Assembly (NCBI GenBank): GCA_943788405.1
Contig: CALSQD010000002.1
Span: 298,850 to 362,849 of the forward strand
Direction: 5' to 3'
From: an uncultured Flavobacteriales bacterium
GTDB lineage: Bacteria > Bacteroidota > Bacteroidia > Flavobacteriales > BACL11
Length of the DNA stretch: 64,000 nt
Shown here: positions 1-9,227 of the stretch, one piece after another
Layout of the letters: every line of letters starts with the position of its first letter
Position numbering within the stretch: the first letter of the stretch is position 1
Made by a program: the position numbers and the translations under genes
The notes under the pieces: model-generated
The model's input: the letters and a program-made list of their open reading frames with translations, nothing else
What the model was told of the DNA's origin: nothing
Databases searched by the model: none

Positions 1-373
1 CACACCAACTACCGATACTTGGTATATGGTTGAAGTAGTAGATGCTAACGGCTGTGTAGTAAAAGAGGATATAAATGTATATGTGGACTCTTGCATTACG
101 GGTGTAAATGAAATAAGGATTACTGAGGGATTAAAAGTATATCCTAACCCAGCAAAAAATAGGGTAATTATTAAGATTGATTTAGTTGATAAGCAAGGGA
201 TTTTAGAATTGCATATTGTAAATAATTTAGGGCAAGTTGTTGAAAGCCATAACGCTACTTCACAGCAAGAATTAAGTATTGATGTGAGTCATTTGCCTAG
301 TGGGATTTATTTACTTAACATAGCAGATCAAGATGGCGTAAGTATTGAGAGTAAAAAAATGACTAAAGAATAG
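1..373 (+). CDS. C-terminal fragment of a secreted T9SS type A sorting-domain protein
   Basis: The reading frame is open from base 2, so the gene begins upstream of the window and only its last 123 or so codons are seen. The final 85 residues form a type IX secretion sorting domain: a YPNP motif opens it, followed by a beta-rich stretch with NNLGQVV and LPSGIYLLNI, ending in KKMTKE. Such domains take proteins through the outer membrane and are then removed during cell-surface attachment or release. The function of the missing N-terminal part cannot be told. The stop codon overlaps the GTG start of the next gene by one base, so the two are probably co-transcribed. Confidence 0.85.
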   Translation, partial: TPTTDTWYMVEVVDANGCVVKEDINVYVDSCITGVNEIRITEGLKVYPNPAKNRVIIKIDLVDKQGILELHIVNNLGQVVESHNATSQQELSIDVSHLPSGIYLLNIADQDGVSIESKKMTKE

Positions 374-1187
374 TGAAGAAAATAGCTTGTATAGGATTAC
401 TATTAGCTTGTGCTTTAAATATTAAAGCACAAGCTAATTTAGTACTTAATGGCAGCTTTGAACTGAATACTGCTACTCAATGCATTAATAATTTAGACGC
501 TAAAATTGATTATGACAACACCATTTCTTTCTCAAAGCATTTTTTAGAGATAAATTTACAACTTCTCTAGTAAACGGGGTTTGTTTGGCTTGTTCTCCTC
601 CTGTAGTATGGGGGGGCTCAAGAAGGAGGTTGGGTATTAGCTATTCACGGAAGGCATCAAACAATTATAGTCCCCCCCCTTTAGATACTACAGTGCATTA
701 CATCAAACAAGGTAAAATATCTTTAGCATTGAATGCTCCTTTGTCAGCTACCAAACGCTTTAAACTTTCTTTTTGGATTAAAGACCCACCACCAGAACCT
801 ATTTGTTTAAATGGTAAAAATAATTATATCAATGTGGGTATTTCAAATTATGAAGACTCACTGGGCAGACAATTAATTACTACTAATTATGGCGACACTA
901 TTTGGCAAGAGTACACTTATGTATTTGAAACCCAAAATGCAGAGCAGTACATTACAGTAACCGTAGGGGTAAACGATACTATTGATTATAGCGTGTTTAT
1001 AGACCATTTTGTTTTAACTGAAACTGATGAGGCTTTAAGTACAAGCATAAATGAAATCCAACAAGCCCCAAAACAACTGCTAAAAATAGTAGATATTTTA
1101 GGAAAAGAAAGTAAGCCTAATAAAAAAGGTTTGCTCTTTTATATTTATAGTGATGGTACTGTAGAGAAAAAAATAACTGTGGAATAG
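373..1187 (+). pseudogene. Secreted T9SS-type protein broken by three frameshifts
   Basis: A GTG start overlaps the upstream stop and opens a clear signal peptide (MKKIACIGLLLACALNIKAQ) followed by NLVLNGSFE, typical of secreted Bacteroidota surface proteins. The frame then ends early at 570. Related coding continues in other frames, with apparent shifts at a T6 run near 540, a G7 run at 611-617 and a C8 run at 671-678. With one G removed and one C added, the stretch between the last two runs reads as protein in phase with both sides. The last part (KLSFWIKDPPPE and a C-terminal domain ending KKITVE) resembles a jelly-roll plus degenerate sorting domain. It could be a true pseudogene, a slippage-controlled gene, or homopolymer errors in the assembly. 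Confidence 0.7.
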
Positions 1188-1200
1188 TAAATAGGGAGCA

Positions 1201-1375
1201 TGCCCGAAACATTCGGGCGCTTGCCCGCAAGCTAAAGGCGTATGCCTTAATGTTTATTCCTTACGCCCGATTGTATATTCCTTACGCCCAAACCATTCTG
1301 GCGCATGCCCAATTAAAAAAGGGATAAGCCTTACAGGATAAGGAACGAGCCCTAATCATAATGGCGTAAGCCCAA
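1201..1375. repeat. Cluster of short GC-rich palindromic repeats
   Basis: This intergenic stretch holds at least six copies, in both orientations, of a short element close to GGCGTAAGCC. Examples are GGCGTATGCC near 1237, CCTTACGCCC twice (near 1259 and 1280), GGCGCATGCCC near 1300 and GGCGTAAGCCC near 1364. Two perfect hairpins lie side by side at its left end: GCCCGAA/TTCGGGC (1202-1218) and GCTTGC/GCAAGC (1219-1232). Base composition is clearly richer in GC than the surroundings. It lies between a plus-strand and a minus-strand gene that converge. Confidence 0.75.
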
Positions 1376-1395
1376 CTACAAATTATTGCTAAAAT

Positions 1396-2109
1396 TTAAA
1401 AAGTATAGGAGATACTATTAATCAGTTGATAGTCCATTTCAGGAATATCATCCTCAGGGAAACTATCATAATTAAAAGTATTATTAAAGCTGAATAGAAA
1501 ATGAGAATTAAGGGTTAACCTTACTGAAAAGTTTGTTTTCCATCTAAAATCTCCTGCATCCTCAATGTTAGGTTGGTAATGGTTTTTACTTATCAATTCT
1601 ATATTCTCTAGTAATTTAATAGTAAAGTCAATATTACTACTCATTCTCGTATTCATTTCTTGTTCCCCTATTAAAGGTGTTTCTCTTTCTCTTAAGGTAG
1701 AGATTCCAAAACGAACGGTTTCAATTTCTGATTTTACTACCGCATAGGAAAGTCCAATTCCTGTTGTCCATCTTCTTTGGATAGAACGACTTATATCATA
1801 CAAATGCTGAAGGGTTAAATCGGCACCTAATCTATTGGTGTTTAAGGAGTATTTTAGGTCCTGAACCCCTTTGTTTAGTACCTCTTCTTGCCCGGTTTTA
1901 CTAATAAATGAGATGTTATTATTTAAGCTTACTACTGATTTTTTATGTTTATAGTTAGCCAAAAATACATTGTTGAACTGTAAAGTTTTGTCAATATTTT
2001 GTGTGTAGTTTAACCCTAAATCAAAGTGCCCACTAAAACCTTCTTTTTTTATAGGAGATGAGGCAAAAGCAAAAGTACTGATAAGTAGTAGACTGAGGGT
2101 TCTAAGCAT
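1396..2109 (-). CDS. DUF481-like outer-membrane beta-barrel protein
   Basis: The 237-residue product begins with a cleavable signal peptide ([17 protein letters not shown]). The rest is a run of alternating amphipathic strands ending in SISYTF, a terminal aromatic residue as expected for outer-membrane barrel insertion. Pattern and length fit the DUF481 family of putative salt-induced outer-membrane proteins; the ligand is unknown. Its start overlaps the end of valS by 8 bases, so it is the downstream gene of a valS operon. Confidence 0.7.
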   Translation of the reverse strand: MLRTLSLLLISTFAFASSPIKKEGFSGHFDLGLNYTQNIDKTLQFNNVFLANYKHKKSVVSLNNNISFISKTGQEEVLNKGVQDLKYSLNTNRLGADLTLQHLYDISRSIQRRWTTGIGLSYAVVKSEIETVRFGISTLRERETPLIGEQEMNTRMSSNIDFTIKLLENIELISKNHYQPNIEDAGDFRWKTNFSVRLTLNSHFLFSFNNTFNYDSFPEDDIPEMDYQLINSISYTF

Positions 2110-4717
2110 TTCTAAAATCCTCTATTTTAGTAGTTAGGATTTCAATTTTTGCTTTTGCATCCGCCATTTTATTCTTTTCGTTTATCACTACTTGTTCTGG
2201 GGCATTATTTACAAAACGCTCATTGCTCAATTTTCCTTCAACTGATTTTAAGAATCCCTTGGTATAGTTCAATTCTTTTTCTAGCTTTTCAATTTCAGCA
2301 GCCACATCAATATTGTCTGCTAGCGGGATAAAATATTCATTGGATTTCACCATAAAACTAAAAGCACCATTTGGCTTTTCATTAGTAGGGTTTACAGCTG
2401 ATAGGTTTCCTAATTTCGCAACAATAGCATCTAGGTTATTACTAGCTTTTTGATTATCAATTACCAATAATTCCAATTGCTCTTTGTTTGCAATATTTTG
2501 TTCTTTCCTTATCGTTCTTATTCCAGCAACCACTTCAGTAGTGTTTTCAAAATCTGCTAATAATTGTTCGTTAATAGCGCTTGCTTTTGGCCAATCAGCA
2601 ACAATTATATCTTCTTTCCTATCATCAATTAAATGCCAAATTTCTTCTGAAAGGAAAGGCATAAAAGGATGCAATAGTTTTAATATTTTCTCTAGTTGCT
2701 CAATCGTTTTAGCATAAGTAATGCTATCCATTGGGCTACCATAATTTGGTTTTACCATTTCTAGGTACCATGAGCAGAAATCATCCCAAACTAATTTATA
2801 AGTACCCATTAAAGCTTCCGAAATTCTATACTTACTATAGGATTCATCAATTTCAGTAATGGTTTTACTAATTTTATTTTCAAACCAATCTATCGCTTGT
2901 TTTGCACTTTCTGGTTGCTCAATATCAGCAACTTCCCAACCTTTAATTAAACGGAATGCATTCCAAATTTTATTAGAAAAATTACGACCTTGTTCGCAAA
3001 GTCCCTCATCAAAAGGTAAATCGTTTCCAGCAGGAGAGGAAAGCAACATCCCAACCCTTACGCCATCCGCACCATATTTTTCCATTAAGGTAATTGGGTC
3101 AGGTGAGTTTCCTAAGGATTTACTCATTTTCCTTCCTTGTTTATCTCTTACAATTCCTGTAAGGTAAACATTTTTGAACGGTAATTCTTTCTTGTATTCA
3201 TATCCTGCCATAACCATACGAGCAACCCAAAAGAATAAAATTTCTGGGGCAGTTACTAAATCATTAGTAGGGTAGTAGTAGTTTATTTCTTCATTATCAG
3301 GATTACGGATTCCATCAAATACTGATATAGGCCATAGCCATGATGAGAACCAAGTATCTAGTACATCAGCATCTTGGCGTAAATCATCCATAGTTACAGA
3401 TGGCTTTTCTTTTTGTGCCAATGCTAAAGCTTCTTCTTTGCTTTCAGCCACAACATATTTATTTCCTTCATAAAAATAAGCAGGAATTTGTTGCCCCCAC
3501 CAAAGCTGACGAGAAACACACCAATCCTTAATGTTCTCCATCCAGTGGCGGTAATTATTTTTAAATTTAGGAGGATGAAATTGTATATCATCATTCATTA
3601 CATGTTCAAGTGCAGGTTTTGAAAAATTCTCCATTTTAAAGAACCATTGCATAGAAAGTTTTGGTTCAATTACTGCATCTGTTCTTTCAGAAAAACCAAC
3701 TTTGTTTTGGTACTCTTCAGTTTTTATTAAGTAGCCTTTTTCCTGTAAATCAACTGCAATTTCCTCTCTTACCACAAATCTATCTTTACCAATATATAAG
3801 GTGGCAGCTTCACTTAATGTTCCATCATCATTTAGGATGTCAATTGTTTCCAGTCCGTATTTGTCTCCTAATTGATAATCGTTTATATCGTGAGCAGGAG
3901 TTATTTTTAAGGCTCCTGTTCCAAATTCCATATCTACATATTCATCAAATATGATTGGGATAGTTCTATTTACTAAAGGTACAATTGCTTTTTTACCTTT
4001 CAAGTGAGTATAACGCTCGTCATTTGGGTTCACACAAATAGCAGAATCTCCTAAAATAGTTTCTGGTCTTGTAGTAGCAATGGTTAGTTTTTCATCACTT
4101 CCCTCAATATCATAAGCAATATGGTAAAGTTTTGAATTTACTTCTTTGTGGACTACTTCTTCATCCGATAAAGCAGTTTGTGCTGAGGGATCCCAATTTA
4201 CCATACGAACTCCTCTGTAGATGAGTCCTTTTTGGTGTAAGTCCACAAAAACTTTAATTACAGATTCACTCATATCATCATCCATAGTGAACTTTGTTCG
4301 TTCCCAATCACAAGAAGCTCCTAGTTTTTTCAATTGATCTAAGATGATTCCACCATGTTTTTCTTTCCAATCAAAAGCATGGTCAAGAAATTCATCTCTA
4401 GTTAAGTCAGATTTTTGAATTCCTTCTTTAGCTAATTTCTGTACTACTTTTGCTTCAGTAGCAATAGAGGCATGATCGGTACCTGGTACCCAACAAGCAT
4501 TATATCCCATCATTCTAGCACGTCTAACCATTACATCTTGCAAAGTATTGTTTAGCATGTGTCCCATGTGTAAAACACCCGTTACATTTGGTGGAGGAAT
4601 GACAATAGTGTAAGCTTCACGCTCATCAGGAGTAGAATTGAAATAGCCTTTCTCCATCCAATGGGCGTACCATTTGTCTTCAGTAATTAGTGGGTTGTAT
4701 GTTTTTGGGATACTCAT
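2102..4717 (-). CDS. valS: Valine--tRNA ligase
   Basis: This class I aminoacyl-tRNA synthetase charges tRNA-Val with valine. The nucleotide-binding signature HMGH is at residues 50-53 and KMSKS lies near residue 530. Between them is the editing (CP1) domain, with [10 protein letters not shown] and [18 protein letters not shown]-terminal anticodon-binding domain and a terminal coiled-coil arm ([19 protein letters not shown]) complete it. At 871 residues it has the usual family length. The DUF481-like gene overlaps its 3' end. A divergent promoter region separates it from the DUF1573 gene. Confidence 0.97.
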   Translation of the reverse strand: MSIPKTYNPLITEDKWYAHWMEKGYFNSTPDEREAYTIVIPPPNVTGVLHMGHMLNNTLQDVMVRRARMMGYNACWVPGTDHASIATEAKVVQKLAKEGIQKSDLTRDEFLDHAFDWKEKHGGIILDQLKKLGASCDWERTKFTMDDDMSESVIKVFVDLHQKGLIYRGVRMVNWDPSAQTALSDEEVVHKEVNSKLYHIAYDIEGSDEKLTIATTRPETILGDSAICVNPNDERYTHLKGKKAIVPLVNRTIPIIFDEYVDMEFGTGALKITPAHDINDYQLGDKYGLETIDILNDDGTLSEAATLYIGKDRFVVREEIAVDLQEKGYLIKTEEYQNKVGFSERTDAVIEPKLSMQWFFKMENFSKPALEHVMNDDIQFHPPKFKNNYRHWMENIKDWCVSRQLWWGQQIPAYFYEGNKYVVAESKEEALALAQKEKPSVTMDDLRQDADVLDTWFSSWLWPISVFDGIRNPDNEEINYYYPTNDLVTAPEILFFWVARMVMAGYEYKKELPFKNVYLTGIVRDKQGRKMSKSLGNSPDPITLMEKYGADGVRVGMLLSSPAGNDLPFDEGLCEQGRNFSNKIWNAFRLIKGWEVADIEQPESAKQAIDWFENKISKTITEIDESYSKYRISEALMGTYKLVWDDFCSWYLEMVKPNYGSPMDSITYAKTIEQLEKILKLLHPFMPFLSEEIWHLIDDRKEDIIVADWPKASAINEQLLADFENTTEVVAGIRTIRKEQNIANKEQLELLVIDNQKASNNLDAIVAKLGNLSAVNPTNEKPNGAFSFMVKSNEYFIPLADNIDVAAEIEKLEKELNYTKGFLKSVEGKLSNERFVNNAPEQVVINEKNKMADAKAKIEILTTKIEDFRNA

Positions 4718-4787
4718 GTATTCGTATTTTTATGAAGTCTGCAAATTTATAAAATCTATTGTTCTGATGAATTACTATATTATCTTA

Positions 4788-4818
4788 TTTGCTTAAGGAA
4801 AATATTTTGTTAAATTTG
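4788..4818 (+). promoter_or_regulatory. Bacteroidota-type promoter
   Basis: A TTTG element at 4788-4791 is followed, after exactly 19 bases, by TAAATTTG at 4811-4818, matching the TTTG-N19-TAnnTTTG consensus. It stands 43 bases before the ATG of the DUF1573 gene. Confidence 0.8.
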
Positions 4819-4861
4819 CCGTTCATTATTTGAAAATAACCTAAAAAATAAACGAAAACAA

Positions 4862-5329
4862 ATGAAAAAAATATTTTTATCTTTAGCACTTGTAGCAGGA
4901 TTTGGATTTGCAAATGCACAAAATACTACAGCTGTAAAGGAACAAACTACTGAGTCTACAAATGTAACTATTGATTTTGTATCAAAAGTTTATGACTATG
5001 GTACTATAGAGCATAATGGTAATGGTGATGGTGAATTTGTATTTACTAATAATGGTACAGAACCTTTATTGATTAAAAATGCAAAAGGTTCATGTGGATG
5101 TACTGTTCCTTCATATCCAAAAGAAGAAATATTACCTGGTGAAACTAAAACTATTGGTGTAAAGTACGCAACTAATAGAGTTGGGAAATTCACTAAAACA
5201 ATTACTTTAACTACTAATGCTAGTAAAAAACCAGTTATCTTAACGATAAAAGGTGAGGTTAATCCTCCAGCAAAAGAAGAGACTGCTCCAGTAAGAAAAA
5301 CGGAAGGTTCTCCTTTAGAAAAGAAGTAA
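4862..5329 (+). CDS. DUF1573 domain-containing secreted protein
   Basis: The 155-residue product has a signal peptide (MKKIFLSLALVAGFGFANAQ) and one DUF1573 domain: an Ig-like beta sandwich with YDYGTIEHNGNGDGEFVFTN and the conserved GSCGCTVPSYPKEEILPGE segment. The tail is Lys/Glu-rich. The biochemical role of DUF1573 proteins is not established. It has its own strong promoter at 4788-4818 and is followed by a strong terminator, so it is monocistronic. A paralogue is at 24204-24656. Confidence 0.85.
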   Translation: MKKIFLSLALVAGFGFANAQNTTAVKEQTTESTNVTIDFVSKVYDYGTIEHNGNGDGEFVFTNNGTEPLLIKNAKGSCGCTVPSYPKEEILPGETKTIGVKYATNRVGKFTKTITLTTNASKKPVILTIKGEVNPPAKEETAPVRKTEGSPLEKK

Positions 5330-5358
5330 GCAATATTTAAAAAATATTACGACATTTG

Positions 5359-5386
5359 CACCCCCAATTTAGGGGGTGTTTTTTTT
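5359..5386 (+). terminator. Rho-independent terminator after DUF1573 gene
   Basis: CACCCCC and GGGGGTG form a 7-bp all-but-perfect GC stem around AATTTA (5359-5378), followed by eight T residues. It separates the DUF1573 gene from the aminotransferase gene. Confidence 0.9.
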
Positions 5387-5402
5387 ACAAAAATTTATAG
5401 TT

Positions 5403-6602
5403 ATGCCAAAAATATCAAACAAAGGAATAAGTATGCCAGAGTCGCCAATTCGTAAGTTGGTGCCATTTGCTGAAACTGCAAAAAAAGCAGGAAAAAAAGT
5501 TTATCATTTAAATATTGGTCAGCCTGATATTAAAACTCCTGAAGTTGCCTTAAAAGCAATTCATGATTTTTCTGATAAGGTAGTGGAGTATTCTCATTCT
5601 GCAGGATTTGAAACTTACCGTAAAGGTTTGGCTAATTACTATCAAAATTTAGGAATAGATGTAAATCAAAATGATTTAATTGTAACTACTGGTGGATCGG
5701 AAGCGCTATTATTTGCTCTTAATTCTTGTTTAGATAATGGGGATGAAATTATTATACCCGAGCCATTTTATGCAAATTATAACGGATTTTCTACTTCAGC
5801 AGGAGTAAAGGTAAAGCCTATTGCAACTGATATAAATAATGGTTTTGCATTACCTGCAATCTCAGAATTTGAAAAATTAATTACTCCAGAAACAAAAGCA
5901 ATTCTTATTTGTAATCCTGGAAACCCTACAGGATATTTATACTCTAAAGAAGAATTAGAAACATTAAGAGATATTGTAATAAAACACGATTTATTTTTAA
6001 TTGCAGATGAGGTATATCGTGAGTTTGCTTATGATGGACATGTACATCATTCCGTACTAAATATTGAAGGTTTAGATCAGCATGCTATTGTTATTGATTC
6101 TACATCAAAAAGGTATAGTATGTGTGGAATTAGAGTAGGTTGTATTGTGTCTAAAAATGAGGAATTAATGGCTACTGCAATGAAGTTTGCTCAAGCAAGA
6201 TTATCACCACCTACATTCGGTCAAATTGCTGGAGAAGCAGCTTTAAAAACGGATGTTTCTTATTTTGAAGAAGTAAGTGCTGAGTATGTAAGTAGGAGAG
6301 ATGTATTAGTAGAGGGATTAAATAAAATTGAGGGTGTGCTTTGTCCAAAACCTACTGGAGCTTTTTATGCAATTGCTCAGCTTCCTGTGGATGATGCCGA
6401 TAAATTTGCACAATGGTTATTGGAGGACTTTGAGTTAAATGGAGAAACGATTATGGTAGCTCCTGCAGCAGGTTTTTATTCTACACCAAATACGGGTACA
6501 AATCAGGTCCGTATTGCATATGTTTTAAATAAAGAATCTTTACAGAAATCTATTGATATTTTAGCTGCTGCACTTAAGGTTTATCCTGGTAATACTCTTT
6601 AA
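5403..6602 (+). CDS. PLP-dependent class I/II aminotransferase
   Basis: This fold-type I aminotransferase starts MPKISNKGISMPESPIRKL. It shows the substrate motif NIGQPDIKTPE, the cofactor-contact NPGNPTGY, ADEVYREF, and the Schiff-base lysine near residue 235 in STSKRYSMCGIRVG. The family resembles aspartate or aromatic aminotransferases; the amino acid used cannot be told. A GTG in the same frame at 5376 lies inside the terminator hairpin, so the ATG at 5403 is preferred. The stop overlaps the next start by one base (TAATG). Confidence 0.88.
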   Translation: MPKISNKGISMPESPIRKLVPFAETAKKAGKKVYHLNIGQPDIKTPEVALKAIHDFSDKVVEYSHSAGFETYRKGLANYYQNLGIDVNQNDLIVTTGGSEALLFALNSCLDNGDEIIIPEPFYANYNGFSTSAGVKVKPIATDINNGFALPAISEFEKLITPETKAILICNPGNPTGYLYSKEELETLRDIVIKHDLFLIADEVYREFAYDGHVHHSVLNIEGLDQHAIVIDSTSKRYSMCGIRVGCIVSKNEELMATAMKFAQARLSPPTFGQIAGEAALKTDVSYFEEVSAEYVSRRDVLVEGLNKIEGVLCPKPTGAFYAIAQLPVDDADKFAQWLLEDFELNGETIMVAPAAGFYSTPNTGTNQVRIAYVLNKESLQKSIDILAAALKVYPGNTL

Positions 6603-7087
6603 TGGACTTAGCTCAACATAAAGAGCAAGTAAAATTAAAACGCAAAGAAAACATCCAGTTTTTTAAGCGTTTAAAAAAAGTAAAGCCTAAAGTTTTAGAT
6701 AAGCTTATTCATCCTTTACATGATAAAGTTTTTGAATGCACGGATTGTCTAAAATGTGCAAATTGTTGCACTACTACTGGTCCGCTTTTTACCGATAAAG
6801 ATATTAGCAGAATTGCAAAGCACTTACGGATTAAACCTTCAGAATTTGTAACAAAGTATTTGAGAATAGATGAGGATAGAGATTATGTTTTGCAAAGCGT
6901 ACCGTGTACTTTTTTAGCAGAAGATAATTACTGCAGTATTTATGATGTAAGGCCAAAAGCCTGTAGAGAGTTTCCTCATACAGATAGGATAAAACAACAT
7001 CAATTGTTAAATTTAACCGAAAAAAATGTTGAAGTTTGCCCTGCTGTCTTTGAGATAATTGAAAAAATAAAACTAACCTTAAGATAA
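6602..7087 (+). CDS. YkgJ-family cysteine cluster protein
   Basis: The 161-residue cytosolic protein carries the spaced cysteines of the YkgJ/CxxCxxCC family: CTDCLKCANCCTTTGPLF around residues 46-63, then VPCTFLAEDNYCSIYDVRPKACREFP. These are expected to bind zinc or an iron-sulfur cluster; the role is unknown. Its start overlaps the aminotransferase stop, so the two are co-transcribed. A lipoprotein gene follows after four bases. Confidence 0.85.
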   Translation: MDLAQHKEQVKLKRKENIQFFKRLKKVKPKVLDKLIHPLHDKVFECTDCLKCANCCTTTGPLFTDKDISRIAKHLRIKPSEFVTKYLRIDEDRDYVLQSVPCTFLAEDNYCSIYDVRPKACREFPHTDRIKQHQLLNLTEKNVEVCPAVFEIIEKIKLTLR

Positions 7088-7091
7088 AAAA

Positions 7092-7541
7092 ATGACTAAA
7101 AATTTACTTTTTGCTTTTGCAATCCTATTAATTACTGCTTGTAATACAGATACTAAAACTGAAGAAGTAGCTGTTGTTGAAACTACTATTGAAAGTACGC
7201 TTACTTTGGAATTTGCATCAAAAAATCCTGGTGTAGTAAAAGAAGGAACTGCCGTAATGGAGCAAGAGATGCTGCATTTATCATTAGCTGATAATTCTCA
7301 AAGTGACTTTGTAGGGCAATTATTAACTTTAAATAAAACTATTGAAGGAGCAATCAATTTCTCATCAAGGAATGACAGTATTTTTTGTAATGCACCTACT
7401 TCATTAATGTTGATGAGTATGCCACCAAAACCAGGTGTCCGCCCAGCTATGATTGCTGCAAATGCTGAGTTTTATGTTGCTCCTATGAGTTTGCTTAAAT
7501 TTGAGTCAGTGAACATTATGTTTGTTGGCTTAGTAGAGTAA
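7092..7541 (+). CDS. Hypothetical lipoprotein
   Basis: The 149-residue product has a lipoprotein signal peptide ending ILLITAC and a Thr/Glu-rich linker. A short domain follows with no family I recognise; it has TLTLEFASKNPG, a region around SRNDSIFCNAP and a Met/Pro-rich patch (MLMSMPPKPGVRP). It lies four bases after the YkgJ-family gene and 9 bases before the DUF1697 gene, so it is part of a short operon. Confidence 0.65.
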   Translation: MTKNLLFAFAILLITACNTDTKTEEVAVVETTIESTLTLEFASKNPGVVKEGTAVMEQEMLHLSLADNSQSDFVGQLLTLNKTIEGAINFSSRNDSIFCNAPTSLMLMSMPPKPGVRPAMIAANAEFYVAPMSLLKFESVNIMFVGLVE

Positions 7542-7550
7542 AACTTACTC

Positions 7551-8078
7551 ATGCAAAAATACATAGCACTCCTTAGAGGAATAAACATAAGTGGCCAAAA
7601 GATTATTAAAATGGCCGATTTACGGGCTTTGCTTTCTGCTGAAGGACTTGCTAATGTAGAAACTTACATTCAAAGTGGTAATATTATTTTTGAAAGTGAT
7701 GAAAGTAGAAAAACTGTAGAAAAATTAATTGTTTCTACTATAAATAATCATTACGGATTTATGGTTCCTACTTTTATACTTTCACCTAAGGAACTAGAAA
7801 AAGCAATTAGCAATAATCCTTTCGGAAAGGTGGAGGGGAACAAGTTGTATTTAACATTCCTTTCAGATAAAGCAAATAGAAATGGGATGGAGGCCATTAA
7901 TGATAAAGTACAAGAAAACGAGTATTTGCAAATAATAGAAAATGTAATGTATTTTCATTGCCCTAATGGAGCAGCAAAAAGTAAAATTACCAATAACTTA
8001 ATTGAGAAAAAACTAGAAGTAACAGCCACTACCCGAAATTGGCGTACTTGTGGTAAGTTGTTGGAATTAGTAAAGTAA
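7551..8078 (+). CDS. DUF1697 domain-containing protein
   Basis: The 175-residue protein opens with YIALLRGINISGQKIIKMADLR, the hallmark of DUF1697, followed by VETYIQSGNIIFES and the terminal TATTRNWRTCGKLLEL. These are small cytosolic proteins of unknown function. Its last 12 bases overlap the 3' end of the convergent NamZ-like gene, so the two stops interlock. Confidence 0.88.
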   Translation: MQKYIALLRGINISGQKIIKMADLRALLSAEGLANVETYIQSGNIIFESDESRKTVEKLIVSTINNHYGFMVPTFILSPKELEKAISNNPFGKVEGNKLYLTFLSDKANRNGMEAINDKVQENEYLQIIENVMYFHCPNGAAKSKITNNLIEKKLEVTATTRNWRTCGKLLELVK

Positions 8079-9224
8079 ATAATTCTTTCTAATCTCCTTA
8101 AACTCTTCTAGTCCATCTTGCCAAGTGGCTTTTATTTCTTTGGCAGATTTCCCTGCTATTATTTGTTTTCTGAGTTTATCCGTTCCTGCTAGTTTATCAA
8201 AAAAGTTGTTGAAGAAACTTTCTTTTTCAGGAGATTGATTGTAAGCATCAACTATCCAATTTAAGTTAATAGCTGTTAGGTAATCTTCTTGGAATCTTAA
8301 ATCAGTTCCAAAGCATTCTTTGTTTCCATGCTTTGGGTATTTACTTCCTGCTCCACTTTTTGGTGTAAAACTATAAGAGCTTTTCAAGTAAGGTGCACCA
8401 AAATGCTGAAAAGGATAATCGGTTCCTCTACCAATACTTATTGTTGTCCCTTCAAATAAACATAAACTAGGGTATAAGTTAATTGACCTAGCATTTGGTA
8501 GGTTTGGAGAGGGTTTTATGGGTAAATCATAATGCATATTTCTGCTGTAATTTTCCATTTCTATAACTTTCATAAAACTTCTTAATTGCCCTTTTTCATT
8601 TCTACTAATCCAATTTTCTCCATTTATCATTTTGGCATATTCGCCAATAGTCATTCCGTGTACAATAGGAATTGGGTGCATCCCTACAAAACTTTCAAAA
8701 CCATTTTCTCTTATGGGTCCGTCAACATAATGTCCGTTTGGGTTTGGCCTATCTAATACTATTACTTTTATATTGTTTTCTGCAGCTGCTTCCATTACAT
8801 AATGTAGGGTAGAAATATAAGTGTAAAACCTAGCGCCCACATCTTGTATGTCAAATACTAAAACATCAATTCCTTCTAATTGTTCATTGCTGGGTTTTTT
8901 ATTTTTTCCGTAAAGTGAAATAATAGGAAGTCCTGTTTTTACATCTACTCCATCTTCAATTTTTGCCCCTGCATCTGCCTTTCCTCTAAAGCCATGTTCG
9001 GGTGAGAATACCTTAACGACATCAATTCCTGAACTCAGCAAGCTATCCACTAAGTGGGTATCTCCTATCATTGAGGTTTGATTACCCACAATGCCTACTT
9101 TTTTATTTTCTAAAAGAGGTAGGTAAAGAGCTGTACGCTCGGCACCCAATACAATATTTTGTGCTTTTGCACTAAAAGTGAGTAGGACTAAACTAATGCA
9201 GATTATTTGTTTTATTTTCGCCAT
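8067..9224 (-). CDS. DUF1343 (NamZ-like exo-beta-N-acetylmuramidase) protein
   Basis: After a signal peptide (KIKQIICISLVLLTFSAKAQ) comes the DUF1343 fold: VGIVGNQTS, FSPEHGFRGKADAG, FDIQDVGARFYTYISTLHYV and LDRPNPNGHYVDGP. Members of this family, such as NamZ of Bacillus subtilis, release terminal MurNAc from peptidoglycan fragments; activity here is inferred from family. The length, 385 residues, is typical. It diverges from the FtsX-like gene with only three bases between the start codons. Confidence 0.85.
   Translation of the reverse strand: MAKIKQIICISLVLLTFSAKAQNIVLGAERTALYLPLLENKKVGIVGNQTSMIGDTHLVDSLLSSGIDVVKVFSPEHGFRGKADAGAKIEDGVDVKTGLPIISLYGKNKKPSNEQLEGIDVLVFDIQDVGARFYTYISTLHYVMEAAAENNIKVIVLDRPNPNGHYVDGPIRENGFESFVGMHPIPIVHGMTIGEYAKMINGENWISRNEKGQLRSFMKVIEMENYSRNMHYDLPIKPSPNLPNARSINLYPSLCLFEGTTISIGRGTDYPFQHFGAPYLKSSYSFTPKSGAGSKYPKHGNKECFGTDLRFQEDYLTAINLNWIVDAYNQSPEKESFFNNFFDKLAGTDKLRKQIIAGKSAKEIKATWQDGLEEFKEIRKNYLLY
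9213..9220 (+). promoter_or_regulatory. Possible -7 box just before the FtsX-like gene
   Basis: TATTTTCG fits the relaxed TAnnTTTG/TTCG -7 element. It ends only seven bases before the ATG at 9228, predicting a leaderless or nearly leaderless transcript. It lies inside the first codons of the divergent gene. No clear -33 TTTG is seen. Confidence 0.4.
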
Positions 9225-9227
9225 CAG

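Noticed and set aside
5376-5402. GTG start for the aminotransferase at 5376
   Set aside because: It lies inside the right arm and T-run of the preceding terminator. The ATG at 5403 gives the usual family start.
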